40,359 bases of DNA from JBNKDD01 sp050288085 (GTDB taxonomy: Bacteria > Chloroflexota > Anaerolineae > Aggregatilineales > UBA3940). A program made the translations under genes and the position numbers. The notes beneath the pieces are model-generated. The model had not been told where the DNA came from. It made no database searches and saw only the letters and a program-made list of their open reading frames with translations. Each line of letters starts with the position of its first letter. Positions within the stretch are counted from its first letter, which is position 1. The stretch lies in contig JBNKDD010000015.1 in the NCBI GenBank assembly GCA_050288085.1, positions 1-40,359 on the forward strand, in the 5' to 3' direction. This document shows positions 25,201 to 32,613 of the stretch, piece after piece.

Positions 25201-27832
25201 TACCCACCCCAACGCCTTTGACGAAGAGGCCCAGGTTATCCTTCAATCAATGGCAGACGAAATCGCCGTTACTCTGGAAAATGCCCAGTTGTTCCAGGAG
25301 ATTCAAGACCGTGTGGCCGAGCTGACCACCATCAACCTGGTATCTCAGGCCGTGTCCCGCGCGGAAACGCTCGAAGACCTGTTCGAGGTAGTAACCGTCC
25401 AATTGATGCGGACCTTCGGCACTCAGCACGGCTACCTGGGTATGGTCAACGACGATGGGATGATCGAGCTTCCGATCTTTATTGAGAATGGCGAGCGTAT
25501 CGAATCGCCGCCGCCGCAGTTGGCCGGTGAGGGCTTGAGTGGCTATGTGATCAACACCAAGCAAACCCTGCTGATCAACGAAAACCTGGAAGAAGAAGCC
25601 AAGCGGCTTGGGGCGCGGGTGGTCCGCACGATGCCCAAGAGTGCCCTGATGGTTCCGCTCCAGATCGGTGACGAGGTGATGGGCGTGATCAGCCTGATGG
25701 ATGTCGCGCAAGAACATGCCTACGACGAATCACACGTCCGCCAGTTAAGCACCTTAGCGGCCTATATTGCGATTAAAATCCACAACGCCGAACTACTTGA
25801 GGAGGCGCAGCGACAGGCTGCCGAACTCGGGTTCCTGTTCAATACGACCAGCGTGGCGGTCGGAACCACCGACTTGGACGCAGCATTGGAAGATGTTGCC
25901 TCTATTCTCTTCAACGAGATCAGCGGCGCTGAAGCCTCGGTGATCTACCTGATCTCCGAGGACGATCAATATCTGGAACCTCACGCGGCGGTTGGCTATG
26001 GCCGCGAAATTGCGGCACGCGGCACGCGGCTGGCGGTCGACGAAGGGATGTTCGGCATGGCTACCGAGACAGGCCGGGCACAAATTGTGGATGACACCCA
26101 CATGTCGAGCCGGGTCAATGGTGGGGCCGGGCGTACCCGGTCGGCCATCGTTGTTCCCCTGATAACCGGCGGTCAGATCATCGGCGCGATTACGGTTGAA
26201 AGCTCACGTCCGCGCCAGTTTACGGAACGTCAGCAGCAGCTCCTTGAAGCGGTTGCTAACACCCTGACGGCCATTATTGAGAATGTCCGCCTGCTCGAAA
26301 GAATCCAGCAGGCGCACGAAGAGCTGCGAGAACTCGACCGGCTGAAGACTCAGTTCCTGGCGAATATGAGCCACGAGCTGCGTACCCCGCTTAACTCGAT
26401 CATCGGCTTCTCGCGGGTGATGCTGAAGGAAATCACCGGCCCGCTCAACGACTCGCAGGCTCACGACCTGTCGATTATTCACAGCAGCGGCAGGCATCTG
26501 CTCGGCCTGATCAACGACATTCTTGACATGTCAAAGATCGAGGCGGGCAAGATGGAGATCAACCCCGAATACATCAGCATGGTTGAGATTATCGACGGGG
26601 TGATGGCCTCTGGTCAGGGCTTGATCGATGAGAAACCGGTGCAGATATTCAAAGAAATTGAGGAGAGTCTGCCGCCGGTCTACGGTGACCCGACACGTGT
26701 TCGCCAGGTGTTGTTGAACCTCGTTTCGAACGCCGCGAAATTCACGGCAGAGGGCAGCATCACCATCCGGGCCAGGTATTTTGGCTATGACCCCGAAAGC
26801 CACCAGCCGCCGCGCGTCCAGGTAGAAGTGCAGGATACCGGTATTGGTGTGGCCGAAGAAGATATGGATAAGCTGTTCGAGGCGTTCCAACAGGTCGATG
26901 GTTCGACCACCCGTGCCGTTGGCGGTACGGGGTTGGGCCTGCCGATCTCGAAGAACTTTGTTGAAATGCATGGCGGGCGTATGTGGGTGGAGAGTGTCGT
27001 CGGCACTGGCTCGACCTTCTTGTTTACTATTCCCACCCAACCGCAGTCTTCCGCCGAGGTCATCTACGATCTGAGGGATAAAGAAGAACGACCGATTATC
27101 ATGGTCGTCGATGTAGAAACACGCAACCTCGACCTCTACAAGCGCTTTCTGGATAAGGAAGGTCTGGCCCTGCTGGGATTGAACAGCGCTAATAACCTGT
27201 TCGACCATGTGAAAGAGGCGGATCCAGCCGTTATTGTTTTTGACGTGAATCTACCAGAGGGTAATGGCTGGGAAATCGCTGCCCAACTGAAGCAGGATAA
27301 GGACACTCGCCATATTCCCCTGATCATTTGCAGCCTTGAAGAGGATCAAGAGCGAGCAAATAAACTGGGGATCAGCGGCTACCTGGTCAAACCTGTTTCG
27401 GGCAGCCGGTTCCTGGAGGAGGTCAAAGAGGCCCAGGATGGCGCTCAAGGCCCCTATCACAATGTCTTATTGATTGATGCTGATACAGACTATGCACAAA
27501 GTCTTAAGGAGACCTTAGAGAACACGGGACGCTATGTTGTCCGGGTGAATGATCGGGGCTATGAGGGCTTGCAGTCGATCTATGATCAGAAGCCTGATTT
27601 GCTGATCCTTGACCCCAACCTGCCCTTCATGGATGGTATCACCGGGCTGTTGGCTCCGATGATCACCAAGCCTGAGTTGCAGGATATTCCGGTCATGCTG
27701 CTGACTACCAAGGAAGTTTCAGAACGCGATATTGAGCGATTCTCGGCTTATAATATCCGCTTCTTCAATAAACAAACCACTCAGAACGACGATTTGCTGC
27801 AAGAACTAACCGCGATGATGGGCCAGGACTAA
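22271..27832 (+). CDS. Cache-HAMP-multi-GAF hybrid histidine kinase with two receiver domains
   Basis: The protein has 1853 residues. In order: membrane segment (about 20-42), double-cache-like ectodomain (50-300), membrane segment (303-327), HAMP (328-380), GAF (395-560), linker LTQTLTRESWESYI, reduced GAF-like domain (600-660), four more GAF domains (about 670-842, 850-1005, 1015-1175, 1185-1345), HisKA with His1368 in NMSHELRTPLN, HATPase (1470-1590) with N-box NLVSNAAKFT and glycine motifs DTGIGV and GGTGLGLPIS, and receivers at about 1607-1720 and 1735-1850 with acceptors Asp1658 and Asp1781. Both receivers retain the first pocket Asp but replace the second acid by Val (VVDVE) or Ala (LIDAD). 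It is the only kinase of the seven-gene cluster, so I infer that it is the common output for the upstream sensors. Confidence 0.95.
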   Translation: MSNEVKTKQPRTRKARRLGRSLLNTFFLLVFVPAVLLTGVSAVLNRQDARAHAVDQMETLAIAQEQAISDWFTDVEETLRLSVSSPLLQASVDQLTSGLEDDALVSSEFSNYTKVLTESGSPFDQITLADSDGIVRGSSEPALLNANFSNEPWFREAHQSIPFTVVVTGPYRDPIDGVDGFYFSVAIHRMGREVGVLLGRVNMHKLAEEVAAAPALKLGETGDAFLVNSGQQYVTRPRFYNADLLVADDEIIPNLLSGNNGSGTWIDYRGQHVVGAYHWIETANLGLVVKQDLDEALAGSKKVIGLNFLLGGLLSVGVIAISFFFVHRFTSPLEQLIYAASGVSQGNLDLKIPGSWVVEFQGLADSLNQLTSRVQTLLSERDEMIKTRARQFEITAQIGRMIAAERDFDHLLDLTVNAICEQLEHYHAQIFLLDDLRQNAVLRASTGDTGKKLLARGHKLAVGSKSVIGQVTESGEAVLASDTRHADFWLPNPLLPATRSELAIPVRLGGRILGALDVQSTEPDVFDEETIVALQTVADQLAVAINNAQLFNEKEGLLSASVQLTQTLTRESWESYISQRESDRLVGFQYDLTEVKPVSPEPGGSDNNGHDILLPIALRDQVIGSLQAQQPEGVVWSDEDKNLVGQVLDRVALALENARLFEQTQLSLKETNRLYRASQQIAAANDINALAEELIDFLRTENVDRVLVYMLDNPDVQPGERWVEILAKWLRDPDDLLMTLPRQLQTGKPPLTMLEDVPSDGMVINDIATADIPAEAKSGFDQIQAKAVAIFPMVVARRTIGWFELQNTSHAGVFRESDVRFYQTLADQAATALAGNRLLEQTRMRARRLQATNEVSKAVSSILNPDILLPRIVDQIGTAFDYYHVQIFLIDELGEWAVLRASTGEIGQELLNRNHRLMVGSQSVIGQVTEHGNLVIAYDTDVDLVHRRNELLPNTRSEMAIPLKTGDRVIGALDVQSTHPNAFDEEAQVILQSMADEIAVTLENAQLFQEIQDRVAELTTINLVSQAVSRAETLEDLFEVVTVQLMRTFGTQHGYLGMVNDDGMIELPIFIENGERIESPPPQLAGEGLSGYVINTKQTLLINENLEEEAKRLGARVVRTMPKSALMVPLQIGDEVMGVISLMDVAQEHAYDESHVRQLSTLAAYIAIKIHNAELLEEAQRQAAELGFLFNTTSVAVGTTDLDAALEDVASILFNEISGAEASVIYLISEDDQYLEPHAAVGYGREIAARGTRLAVDEGMFGMATETGRAQIVDDTHMSSRVNGGAGRTRSAIVVPLITGGQIIGAITVESSRPRQFTERQQQLLEAVANTLTAIIENVRLLERIQQAHEELRELDRLKTQFLANMSHELRTPLNSIIGFSRVMLKEITGPLNDSQAHDLSIIHSSGRHLLGLINDILDMSKIEAGKMEINPEYISMVEIIDGVMASGQGLIDEKPVQIFKEIEESLPPVYGDPTRVRQVLLNLVSNAAKFTAEGSITIRARYFGYDPESHQPPRVQVEVQDTGIGVAEEDMDKLFEAFQQVDGSTTRAVGGTGLGLPISKNFVEMHGGRMWVESVVGTGSTFLFTIPTQPQSSAEVIYDLRDKEERPIIMVVDVETRNLDLYKRFLDKEGLALLGLNSANNLFDHVKEADPAVIVFDVNLPEGNGWEIAAQLKQDKDTRHIPLIICSLEEDQERANKLGISGYLVKPVSGSRFLEEVKEAQDGAQGPYHNVLLIDADTDYAQSLKETLENTGRYVVRVNDRGYEGLQSIYDQKPDLLILDPNLPFMDGITGLLAPMITKPELQDIPVMLLTTKEVSERDIERFSAYNIRFFNKQTTQNDDLLQELTAMMGQD

Positions 27833-27990
27833 AAGTTACAAGGCCCCTGCGGGACCGGTGAATGCGTCCCTGCTGCGTGATTTTATGACGTTATTCAATC
27901 TAGCCTGAATCCGAGAAAGGAGCGGCGCTGCCCAGGACACCGGGTTCGCCAGACCTGAGTGCGGGGATATTGGTGCCACACAATACACCG

Positions 27991-29655
27991 ATGACAAAAA
28001 TTCAAATAATGATGAACTGTCCGAACTGCGGATATGCAGAGATATACACTCGCCCTCTAGCCGAGTGCCCGCAGTGTGGAGATACTTATTTTGATGCAAG
28101 TTATGACCTGGGTGGTGAAGCCTTAAACTGGCCGGAGGCCCTTCAGGATCGCCCTCATACCATGTGGCGGTATCGCGAACTGCTCCCCGTCCGCGATGAT
28201 GCTCATATTCTCAGCCTGGGAGAAGGCGATACCCCCCTGACGCATTCTAAAAACCTGGGGGCCATGCTGGGGCTGAAGCACCTGTATATTAAAGACGAAC
28301 GCCAGGGACCAACCGGATCGTTCAAGGACCGGCAGGCTGCACTCGCGATCTCCACCATGCGGGAGATGGGCATCAATGAAGCGGTGGTTTCAAGCACCGG
28401 CAACGTAGCGATTGCTTACTCAGCTTATGCGGCGCGGGCCAGCATCAAACTCTGGGTCTTTACCATCAGCAGTGTGCCATCGGATAAAATGCGCGAGGTT
28501 ACTCTGTACGGCACGGAACTGGTCAAGGTCACCGGGACCTATGACCAGGCCAAGCAGGTAGCCGCCCGCTTTGCGGAGAAAAAGGGCCTGCACCTTGACC
28601 GGGGTATTAAGAGCATTGCCGCCAAGGAAAGCATGAAAACCCTGGCTTTTGAAATCGCTGAACAACTGGCGGCGATATATGGCCCATCACCCTCTGGTAG
28701 ACCCTGGCGAACCCCTGATTGGTATGTCCAGTCAGTCAGTGGAGGGTTGGGGCCGGTGGGTGTTATGAAGGCTTACCGGGAACTGGAGTATTATGGCCTG
28801 GCCGAAGGTCAGCCTAAGTTGGGCTGCATCCAGGCATCGGGCTGTGATCCGATGACGCGGGCCTTTGCCGCCAACAAAGAAGAAGCTCCTCCTTTCTTGA
28901 ATCCCTCTACACGGATTGCGACCGTTGCAACCGATGTACCGGGCGTTGCATACAAGATTCTCCGCAACCAGATTTTGACCTATGGCGGTACTTTTGAATC
29001 GGTCAGTGATGAGGAAGCCTATGAGGCTCTGAAAACCCTGGCCCAGCTTGAAGGTATATCAGTCGAACCGGCAACGGCGCTGTCTTTTGCCGGGTTGTTT
29101 AAGATGGTTCGTAAAAAGATGATCGACCCGGAAGAGATCGTGGTGGTCAACTGCTCCGGCCATACCTTCCCAGTCGAAAAGCATATCCTCGGCAGTGACC
29201 TGATCCGCGCTGTTGATGTCACCCAGGCGACTACCGGCATCCCGCAAGAGGGTTTACTCTCTGCCCTGGAGACTGTTGAAAGCATCGGGCGGGTGGTCGT
29301 CATCGAGGATGACACGGGGGCGGCCCAATTGATGAAGCGCATCTTGCAGGCGCACGGTGTGAAAAATATTTTCCACGCGGGCGATGGGCAGTCCGGTATC
29401 GAGCTGGTGCAGCGCATCCACCCCGATTTGATTGTACTTGACCTGATGATGCCCGGTGTAGATGGCTTCGGCGTGTTAGACCGGCTCAAAGAAGATAAGA
29501 CCCTGCGCGAGGTTCCGGTCGTGGTGGTGACGGCTAAAGACCTCACCCCCGAAGAACATACCCGGTTGACCGGGCAGGTGAGGAGCCTGCTGCAAAAGGG
29601 GGCATTTATTGACGATCAGGCTTTGCAGAATATCCTTGACGAAAACTTAAGTTAA
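27991..29655 (+). CDS. Threonine synthase-like PLP enzyme fused to a response regulator receiver domain
   Basis: The protein has 554 residues from the ATG at 27991; TTG 27970, GTG 27973 and ATG 28009 or 28012 are alternatives, and no strong ribosome binding site decides. Cys10/Cys13 and Cys26/Cys29 form a zinc ribbon. Residues about 30-425 are a fold-type II PLP enzyme of the threonine synthase group: Lys112 in GPTGSFKDRQ binds PLP, SSTGNVAIAYSAYA follows, and NCSGHTFPVEK closes the domain. Threonine synthase converts O-phosphohomoserine to threonine. Residues about 432-550 form a receiver with Glu439/Asp440/Asp441, acceptor Asp484 in LDLMMPGVDG, TAKD as switch and Lys536. No stop or frameshift separates the two parts. 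It follows the hybrid kinase by 158 bases. Control of the enzyme by phosphorylation is inference. Other fold-II reactions are possible. Confidence 0.9.
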   Translation: MTKIQIMMNCPNCGYAEIYTRPLAECPQCGDTYFDASYDLGGEALNWPEALQDRPHTMWRYRELLPVRDDAHILSLGEGDTPLTHSKNLGAMLGLKHLYIKDERQGPTGSFKDRQAALAISTMREMGINEAVVSSTGNVAIAYSAYAARASIKLWVFTISSVPSDKMREVTLYGTELVKVTGTYDQAKQVAARFAEKKGLHLDRGIKSIAAKESMKTLAFEIAEQLAAIYGPSPSGRPWRTPDWYVQSVSGGLGPVGVMKAYRELEYYGLAEGQPKLGCIQASGCDPMTRAFAANKEEAPPFLNPSTRIATVATDVPGVAYKILRNQILTYGGTFESVSDEEAYEALKTLAQLEGISVEPATALSFAGLFKMVRKKMIDPEEIVVVNCSGHTFPVEKHILGSDLIRAVDVTQATTGIPQEGLLSALETVESIGRVVVIEDDTGAAQLMKRILQAHGVKNIFHAGDGQSGIELVQRIHPDLIVLDLMMPGVDGFGVLDRLKEDKTLREVPVVVVTAKDLTPEEHTRLTGQVRSLLQKGAFIDDQALQNILDENLS

Positions 29656-29668
29656 GTGTTAGCAGGTA

Positions 29669-29704
29669 ATAGGTTTTTGAGACCTCTGGTTTTCGAAAAC
29701 CTAT
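29669..29704 (+). terminator. Hairpin after the PLP enzyme-receiver gene
   Basis: ATAGGTTTT (29669-29677) and AAAACCTAT (29696-29704) form a 9-bp A+T-rich stem 13 bases after the stop codon. No T-run follows, so it is a weak candidate for the end of the cluster. Confidence 0.4.
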
Positions 29705-29808
29705 CCGATCCCGTGAGAATAGCTAAAACTGTTTCTGTAGTTGGTCCATTTGATTTAGAATCATTTGTCCGACCCAACTTAAAACCTTGTATGAGAAGGA
29801 TTTGACCG

Positions 29809-30897
29809 GTGGGTCAATCAAAACGACGCCAATCCATAGGTGAAATCGCTGCTTTATTGACACCCCTCTTCATGGGTATGGCCCCGGTCTTCGGTACATT
29901 GGTGCTTCGCTCAGGGATGGACGCCTTTACGCTGGCAGCTATCCGCACCTGTATGGCGGCCCTTCTCCTGTGGATCGTCTACGGGTTGTTTTTCCGGCAG
30001 TATACATTCATCTTCCCGGCGGGGTTGCTCGGTACCTTAGTGGTCGGGGCAACCAATGGACTTGGATCACTGCTTTACTATAACGGGCTGCTGCTGCTGG
30101 ATGATGCCTCGCTGGCACAGCTTCTCAATATGTTCTACGTGATCTTCGCCATGCTGCTGACGCGGTTTTACGGGCATCACATTTCAAAACTCAGCATCCT
30201 TCGTGCATTTCTGGCACTGGTAGCCGTCTACTTGCTGACGGTCGCCGGGGTCTCGACCCGCACCCAGATTCACTGGATCGGGGTCGGCTTGATGCTGGGT
30301 AGTGCTTTTACCTATGCGCTGCACATTGTCCTGAGCCAGCGTGTTATGTACGAAATGCCAGCCCCAACCATGTCGCTCTATGCCTTGACCTGGATGGGGC
30401 TAACTGCCCTGCTTGTCCGGTTGGTCTTCGGGTTTGCTTATACGCTGCCCTGGTCGCCCCAATTATCACATGCCTGGTGGTATCTCCTGGGGTTGATGGC
30501 AGTGACGGCGCTCTCCCGCGTGACGCTGTTTGCCGGGGTGCGAGAGCTGGGCGGTTTGCAAACGATTTTGCTGAACATGGCCGAGTTGGGGGTTACGCTG
30601 CTGGTGGCCTTTTTCTGGCTTGGCGACCGCATGACGCCCTGGCAGTGGGTGGGCGTGGTTGTCCTCTTAGCCAGCGTGGTGTTATCCCATTGGGATACCC
30701 AGGTTCGGGATGATGTTTATCGCCAGATTCCGGTCCCAACGCCGTTGGGCGGCTTTCCGATCTTCTATGATGAACCGATCAGCCCTGATCGCTTTTCGAC
30801 CATCTCGCGGATGTTCCGGCGGAAGCCGAAGTCCGATCTGTTGGAGGGCATCCCGCCTGAGCTATATACTTCGTCGGCGGATAGCAAAAGCGATTAG
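29809..30897 (+). CDS. EamA/DMT-family transporter
   Basis: The 362-residue protein starts at GTG 29809 behind AGAAGGA with 8-base spacing. Ten hydrophobic segments in two related halves fill residues 15-290, the usual layout of drug/metabolite transporters. Typical elements are the AIRTCMAALLLWIVYG segment in helix 2 and LAELG-like MAELGVTLLVAFFWLGDR in helix 9, followed by WQWVGVVVLLASVVL in helix 10. A cytoplasmic tail of about 70 residues follows, which is long for the family. Members export amino acids, nucleotides or other metabolites; the substrate is unknown. It follows the sensor cluster on the same strand after 153 bases. Confidence 0.9.
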   Translation: MGQSKRRQSIGEIAALLTPLFMGMAPVFGTLVLRSGMDAFTLAAIRTCMAALLLWIVYGLFFRQYTFIFPAGLLGTLVVGATNGLGSLLYYNGLLLLDDASLAQLLNMFYVIFAMLLTRFYGHHISKLSILRAFLALVAVYLLTVAGVSTRTQIHWIGVGLMLGSAFTYALHIVLSQRVMYEMPAPTMSLYALTWMGLTALLVRLVFGFAYTLPWSPQLSHAWWYLLGLMAVTALSRVTLFAGVRELGGLQTILLNMAELGVTLLVAFFWLGDRMTPWQWVGVVVLLASVVLSHWDTQVRDDVYRQIPVPTPLGGFPIFYDEPISPDRFSTISRMFRRKPKSDLLEGIPPELYTSSADSKSD

Positions 30898-30919
30898 GCT
30901 GCCAATCTCCATAAGCAGA

Positions 30920-31468
30920 TTACTGAATCACTTCAAACAACCATTTGTAGGTATATTGGTCGCCTGTGCTGGTCCATACTTGAAGTTCCGCATTATGTAC
31001 CCCCGCTTTAAAACTCATCGGCCAGCAAAGCGTGTCAGAATATACTCCTGACGCAATAATCTCGTACTCAATATCGATCTCGTCCTCACTGACAAATGTA
31101 GTTGCAACAATATTTGTTTCATCGAAGAGGGTGACTTGTTCATCTTCTGTAACGTGTGACGCAGCCGTTGTGACCTGCTGACCATCAACCGTTAGTCCTG
31201 CATTTTCCCAGAAATAAATGAAGTCACCGGGACGCAACAAACTATATTCCAGTATTTTTACACAAATACCAATCGTCGTTCCCATCCCCAGATTCCAATC
31301 CTCCCGTTCTGAAAGGCTTGCTGACTCGCCGGGGATGGGCTGTACTTTTTGAATAAAATTGGGATATGGGTCTGGTGTGTATGATGAAATAGGCTCCACG
31401 GTGGAGGTTGCCATACAACCGGACAAAGCAACCAGGCAGATTATCCCTATAACTGACTTCAGCTTCAT
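30920..31468 (-). CDS. Hypothetical lipoprotein
   Basis: The protein has 182 residues from the ATG at 31468, one base after the stop codon of the propeller lipoprotein gene. An in-frame start further upstream would overlap that gene and lacks a signal. Residues 1-18 are a lipoprotein signal with lipobox ALSGC. The mature part begins with a Pro/Ser-rich linker and contains a beta-rich domain with LRPGDFIYFWENAGLTVDG and a C-terminal stretch WPMSFKAGVHNAELQVWT, a layout that recalls small immunoglobulin-like domains. I do not recognise the family. The one-base spacing suggests cotranslation with the propeller protein and possible joint action at the cell surface. Confidence 0.75.
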   Translation of the reverse strand: MKLKSVIGIICLVALSGCMATSTVEPISSYTPDPYPNFIQKVQPIPGESASLSEREDWNLGMGTTIGICVKILEYSLLRPGDFIYFWENAGLTVDGQQVTTAASHVTEDEQVTLFDETNIVATTFVSEDEIDIEYEIIASGVYSDTLCWPMSFKAGVHNAELQVWTSTGDQYTYKWLFEVIQ

Positions 31469-31469
31469 C

Positions 31470-32507
31470 TTAATCCCCAGAGGCTGATGGGTCGAAACGA
31501 GAAACCCCGCCCTCTGTGCCAATCCAGACAACCCCATCTGGCGCAATCGCAATCGAATAGCCATGTTTTTCTATTAAACCAGAGGACGTGAAATAAGAAG
31601 TCCAGCCTTGCCCATCAAAACAGGATACTCCTGATGTGGTACCAAACCAGACAAGTCCATCTGGTGCCAGTGCTGCCGAATAGACATATTTATCTGCCAG
31701 GGATTGGACGTTGCCCATACCATAAGAGCCGCCATAAGCTGTCCAGGTATCCCCATTATAGCGCGCCACGCCGCCGCCCCATGTTCCTAACCAGACTGCA
31801 CCATCTTCTGTTATTGCGATAGCATAGACGTAATCGTTCGTCAGACCATCTTCAGTGGTGTAAGTCGTCCAGGTTTGCCCATTGAAATGAGATACCCCAC
31901 TGCCATTCGTCCCGGCCCACACGGTCCCGTCCGGTGCTACAAACAACGACCAGACACTATTGCTTGCCAGTCCATCTTCAGTGGTATATGTTGTCCAGTT
32001 CTGCCCATCAAAGCGTGAAACCCCACCATCCAGAGCTCCGAACCAGATCGCTCCATCCGGGGCCAGTTCAATCGCCCAGATTCCATTACCGGCCAGCCCA
32101 TCTTCCGTGGTATACGTGGTCCAGGTTTGCCCATTGAAGCGTGAAACGCCGCTGTTTGTACCAATCCACACCATGCCATTCGCATCTACAGCAATCGACC
32201 GGGTTGTATTGTTTGCCAGCCCATCTTCAGTGGTATACGTGGTCCAATTCTCTCCATCGAAGCATGAAACGCCGCTCCACGTAGCAAACCAGACATCCCC
32301 GTTTGGAGCAATAGCAATGCCGGAGACATTCATTCCCGCCAGTCCATCTTGTGTGGTATAGGAAGTCCAGCTCCCATCCGGTGAACTGTTCGCCGCTGCC
32401 TGGGGAGCAGCAGCGGGCGCAGCTGGTGTTGGAGAACTACGTATACAAGCAGCCACAGCCATCATCATGCTGACCAGCACAATCCGCAACATATGACGTT
32501 TACGCAT
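31470..32507 (-). CDS. Surface lipoprotein with seven Reg_prop-type beta-propeller repeats
   Basis: The 345-residue protein has a lipoprotein signal (lipobox VAAC, Cys21), a Pro/Ala linker and seven repeats of about 42 residues. Each repeat starts with W-T-[ST/A]-Y-x-T followed by xDGL, has a strand AIAPDG-x-VWFGT, and ends with GGVSRFDGQ. Seven repeats are right for a closed seven-bladed propeller of the two-component regulator propeller type. In Bacteroidetes such repeats form the sensor part of hybrid kinases; here no membrane crossing, kinase or DNA-binding part follows. Four of the repeats have nearly identical openings (WTTYTTEDGL), including at DNA level, which suggests recent amplification. 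GGAGGA lies 7 bases before the start. A binding partner or ligand on the cell surface is inferred. Confidence 0.88.
   Translation of the reverse strand: MRKRHMLRIVLVSMMMAVAACIRSSPTPAAPAAAPQAAANSSPDGSWTSYTTQDGLAGMNVSGIAIAPNGDVWFATWSGVSCFDGENWTTYTTEDGLANNTTRSIAVDANGMVWIGTNSGVSRFNGQTWTTYTTEDGLAGNGIWAIELAPDGAIWFGALDGGVSRFDGQNWTTYTTEDGLASNSVWSLFVAPDGTVWAGTNGSGVSHFNGQTWTTYTTEDGLTNDYVYAIAITEDGAVWLGTWGGGVARYNGDTWTAYGGSYGMGNVQSLADKYVYSAALAPDGLVWFGTTSGVSCFDGQGWTSYFTSSGLIEKHGYSIAIAPDGVVWIGTEGGVSRFDPSASGD
31850..32370. repeat. Tandem DNA repeat units of about 126 bases inside the propeller gene
   Basis: Units beginning with near-identical copies of CCATCTTCAGTGGTATA recur at about 31848, 31972, 32098, 32221 and, less exactly, 32344. 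Spacing is close to 126 bases (42 codons). This matches the propeller repeats and shows low divergence between neighbouring units. Confidence 0.75.
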
Positions 32508-32613
32508 GTCGTCTTCCTCCAGGCTGGGCGACTACTCAAGCAGCAGAGCACAGGATTAGTTCACCTGTAGAACGTCATAAATTGGTGAAATGTTCCGGTT
32601 GTAGGTTCTATAT

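Noticed and set aside
25247..25717. 156-codon minus-strand frame antisense to a GAF domain
   Set aside because: It is a long shadow frame caused by the GC-biased codons of the kinase gene. Its His- and Gln-rich composition is typical of antisense frames.
26531..27208. 225-codon minus-strand frame antisense to the hybrid kinase
   Set aside because: It is antisense to the HisKA/HATPase/receiver region, whose motifs are unambiguous. The antisense product has no recognisable domain or ribosome binding site.
31850..32370. Regularly spaced repeats considered as a CRISPR array
   Set aside because: The repeats are in frame, about 126 bases apart, and encode propeller blades. The intervening sequences are related to each other, unlike spacers.
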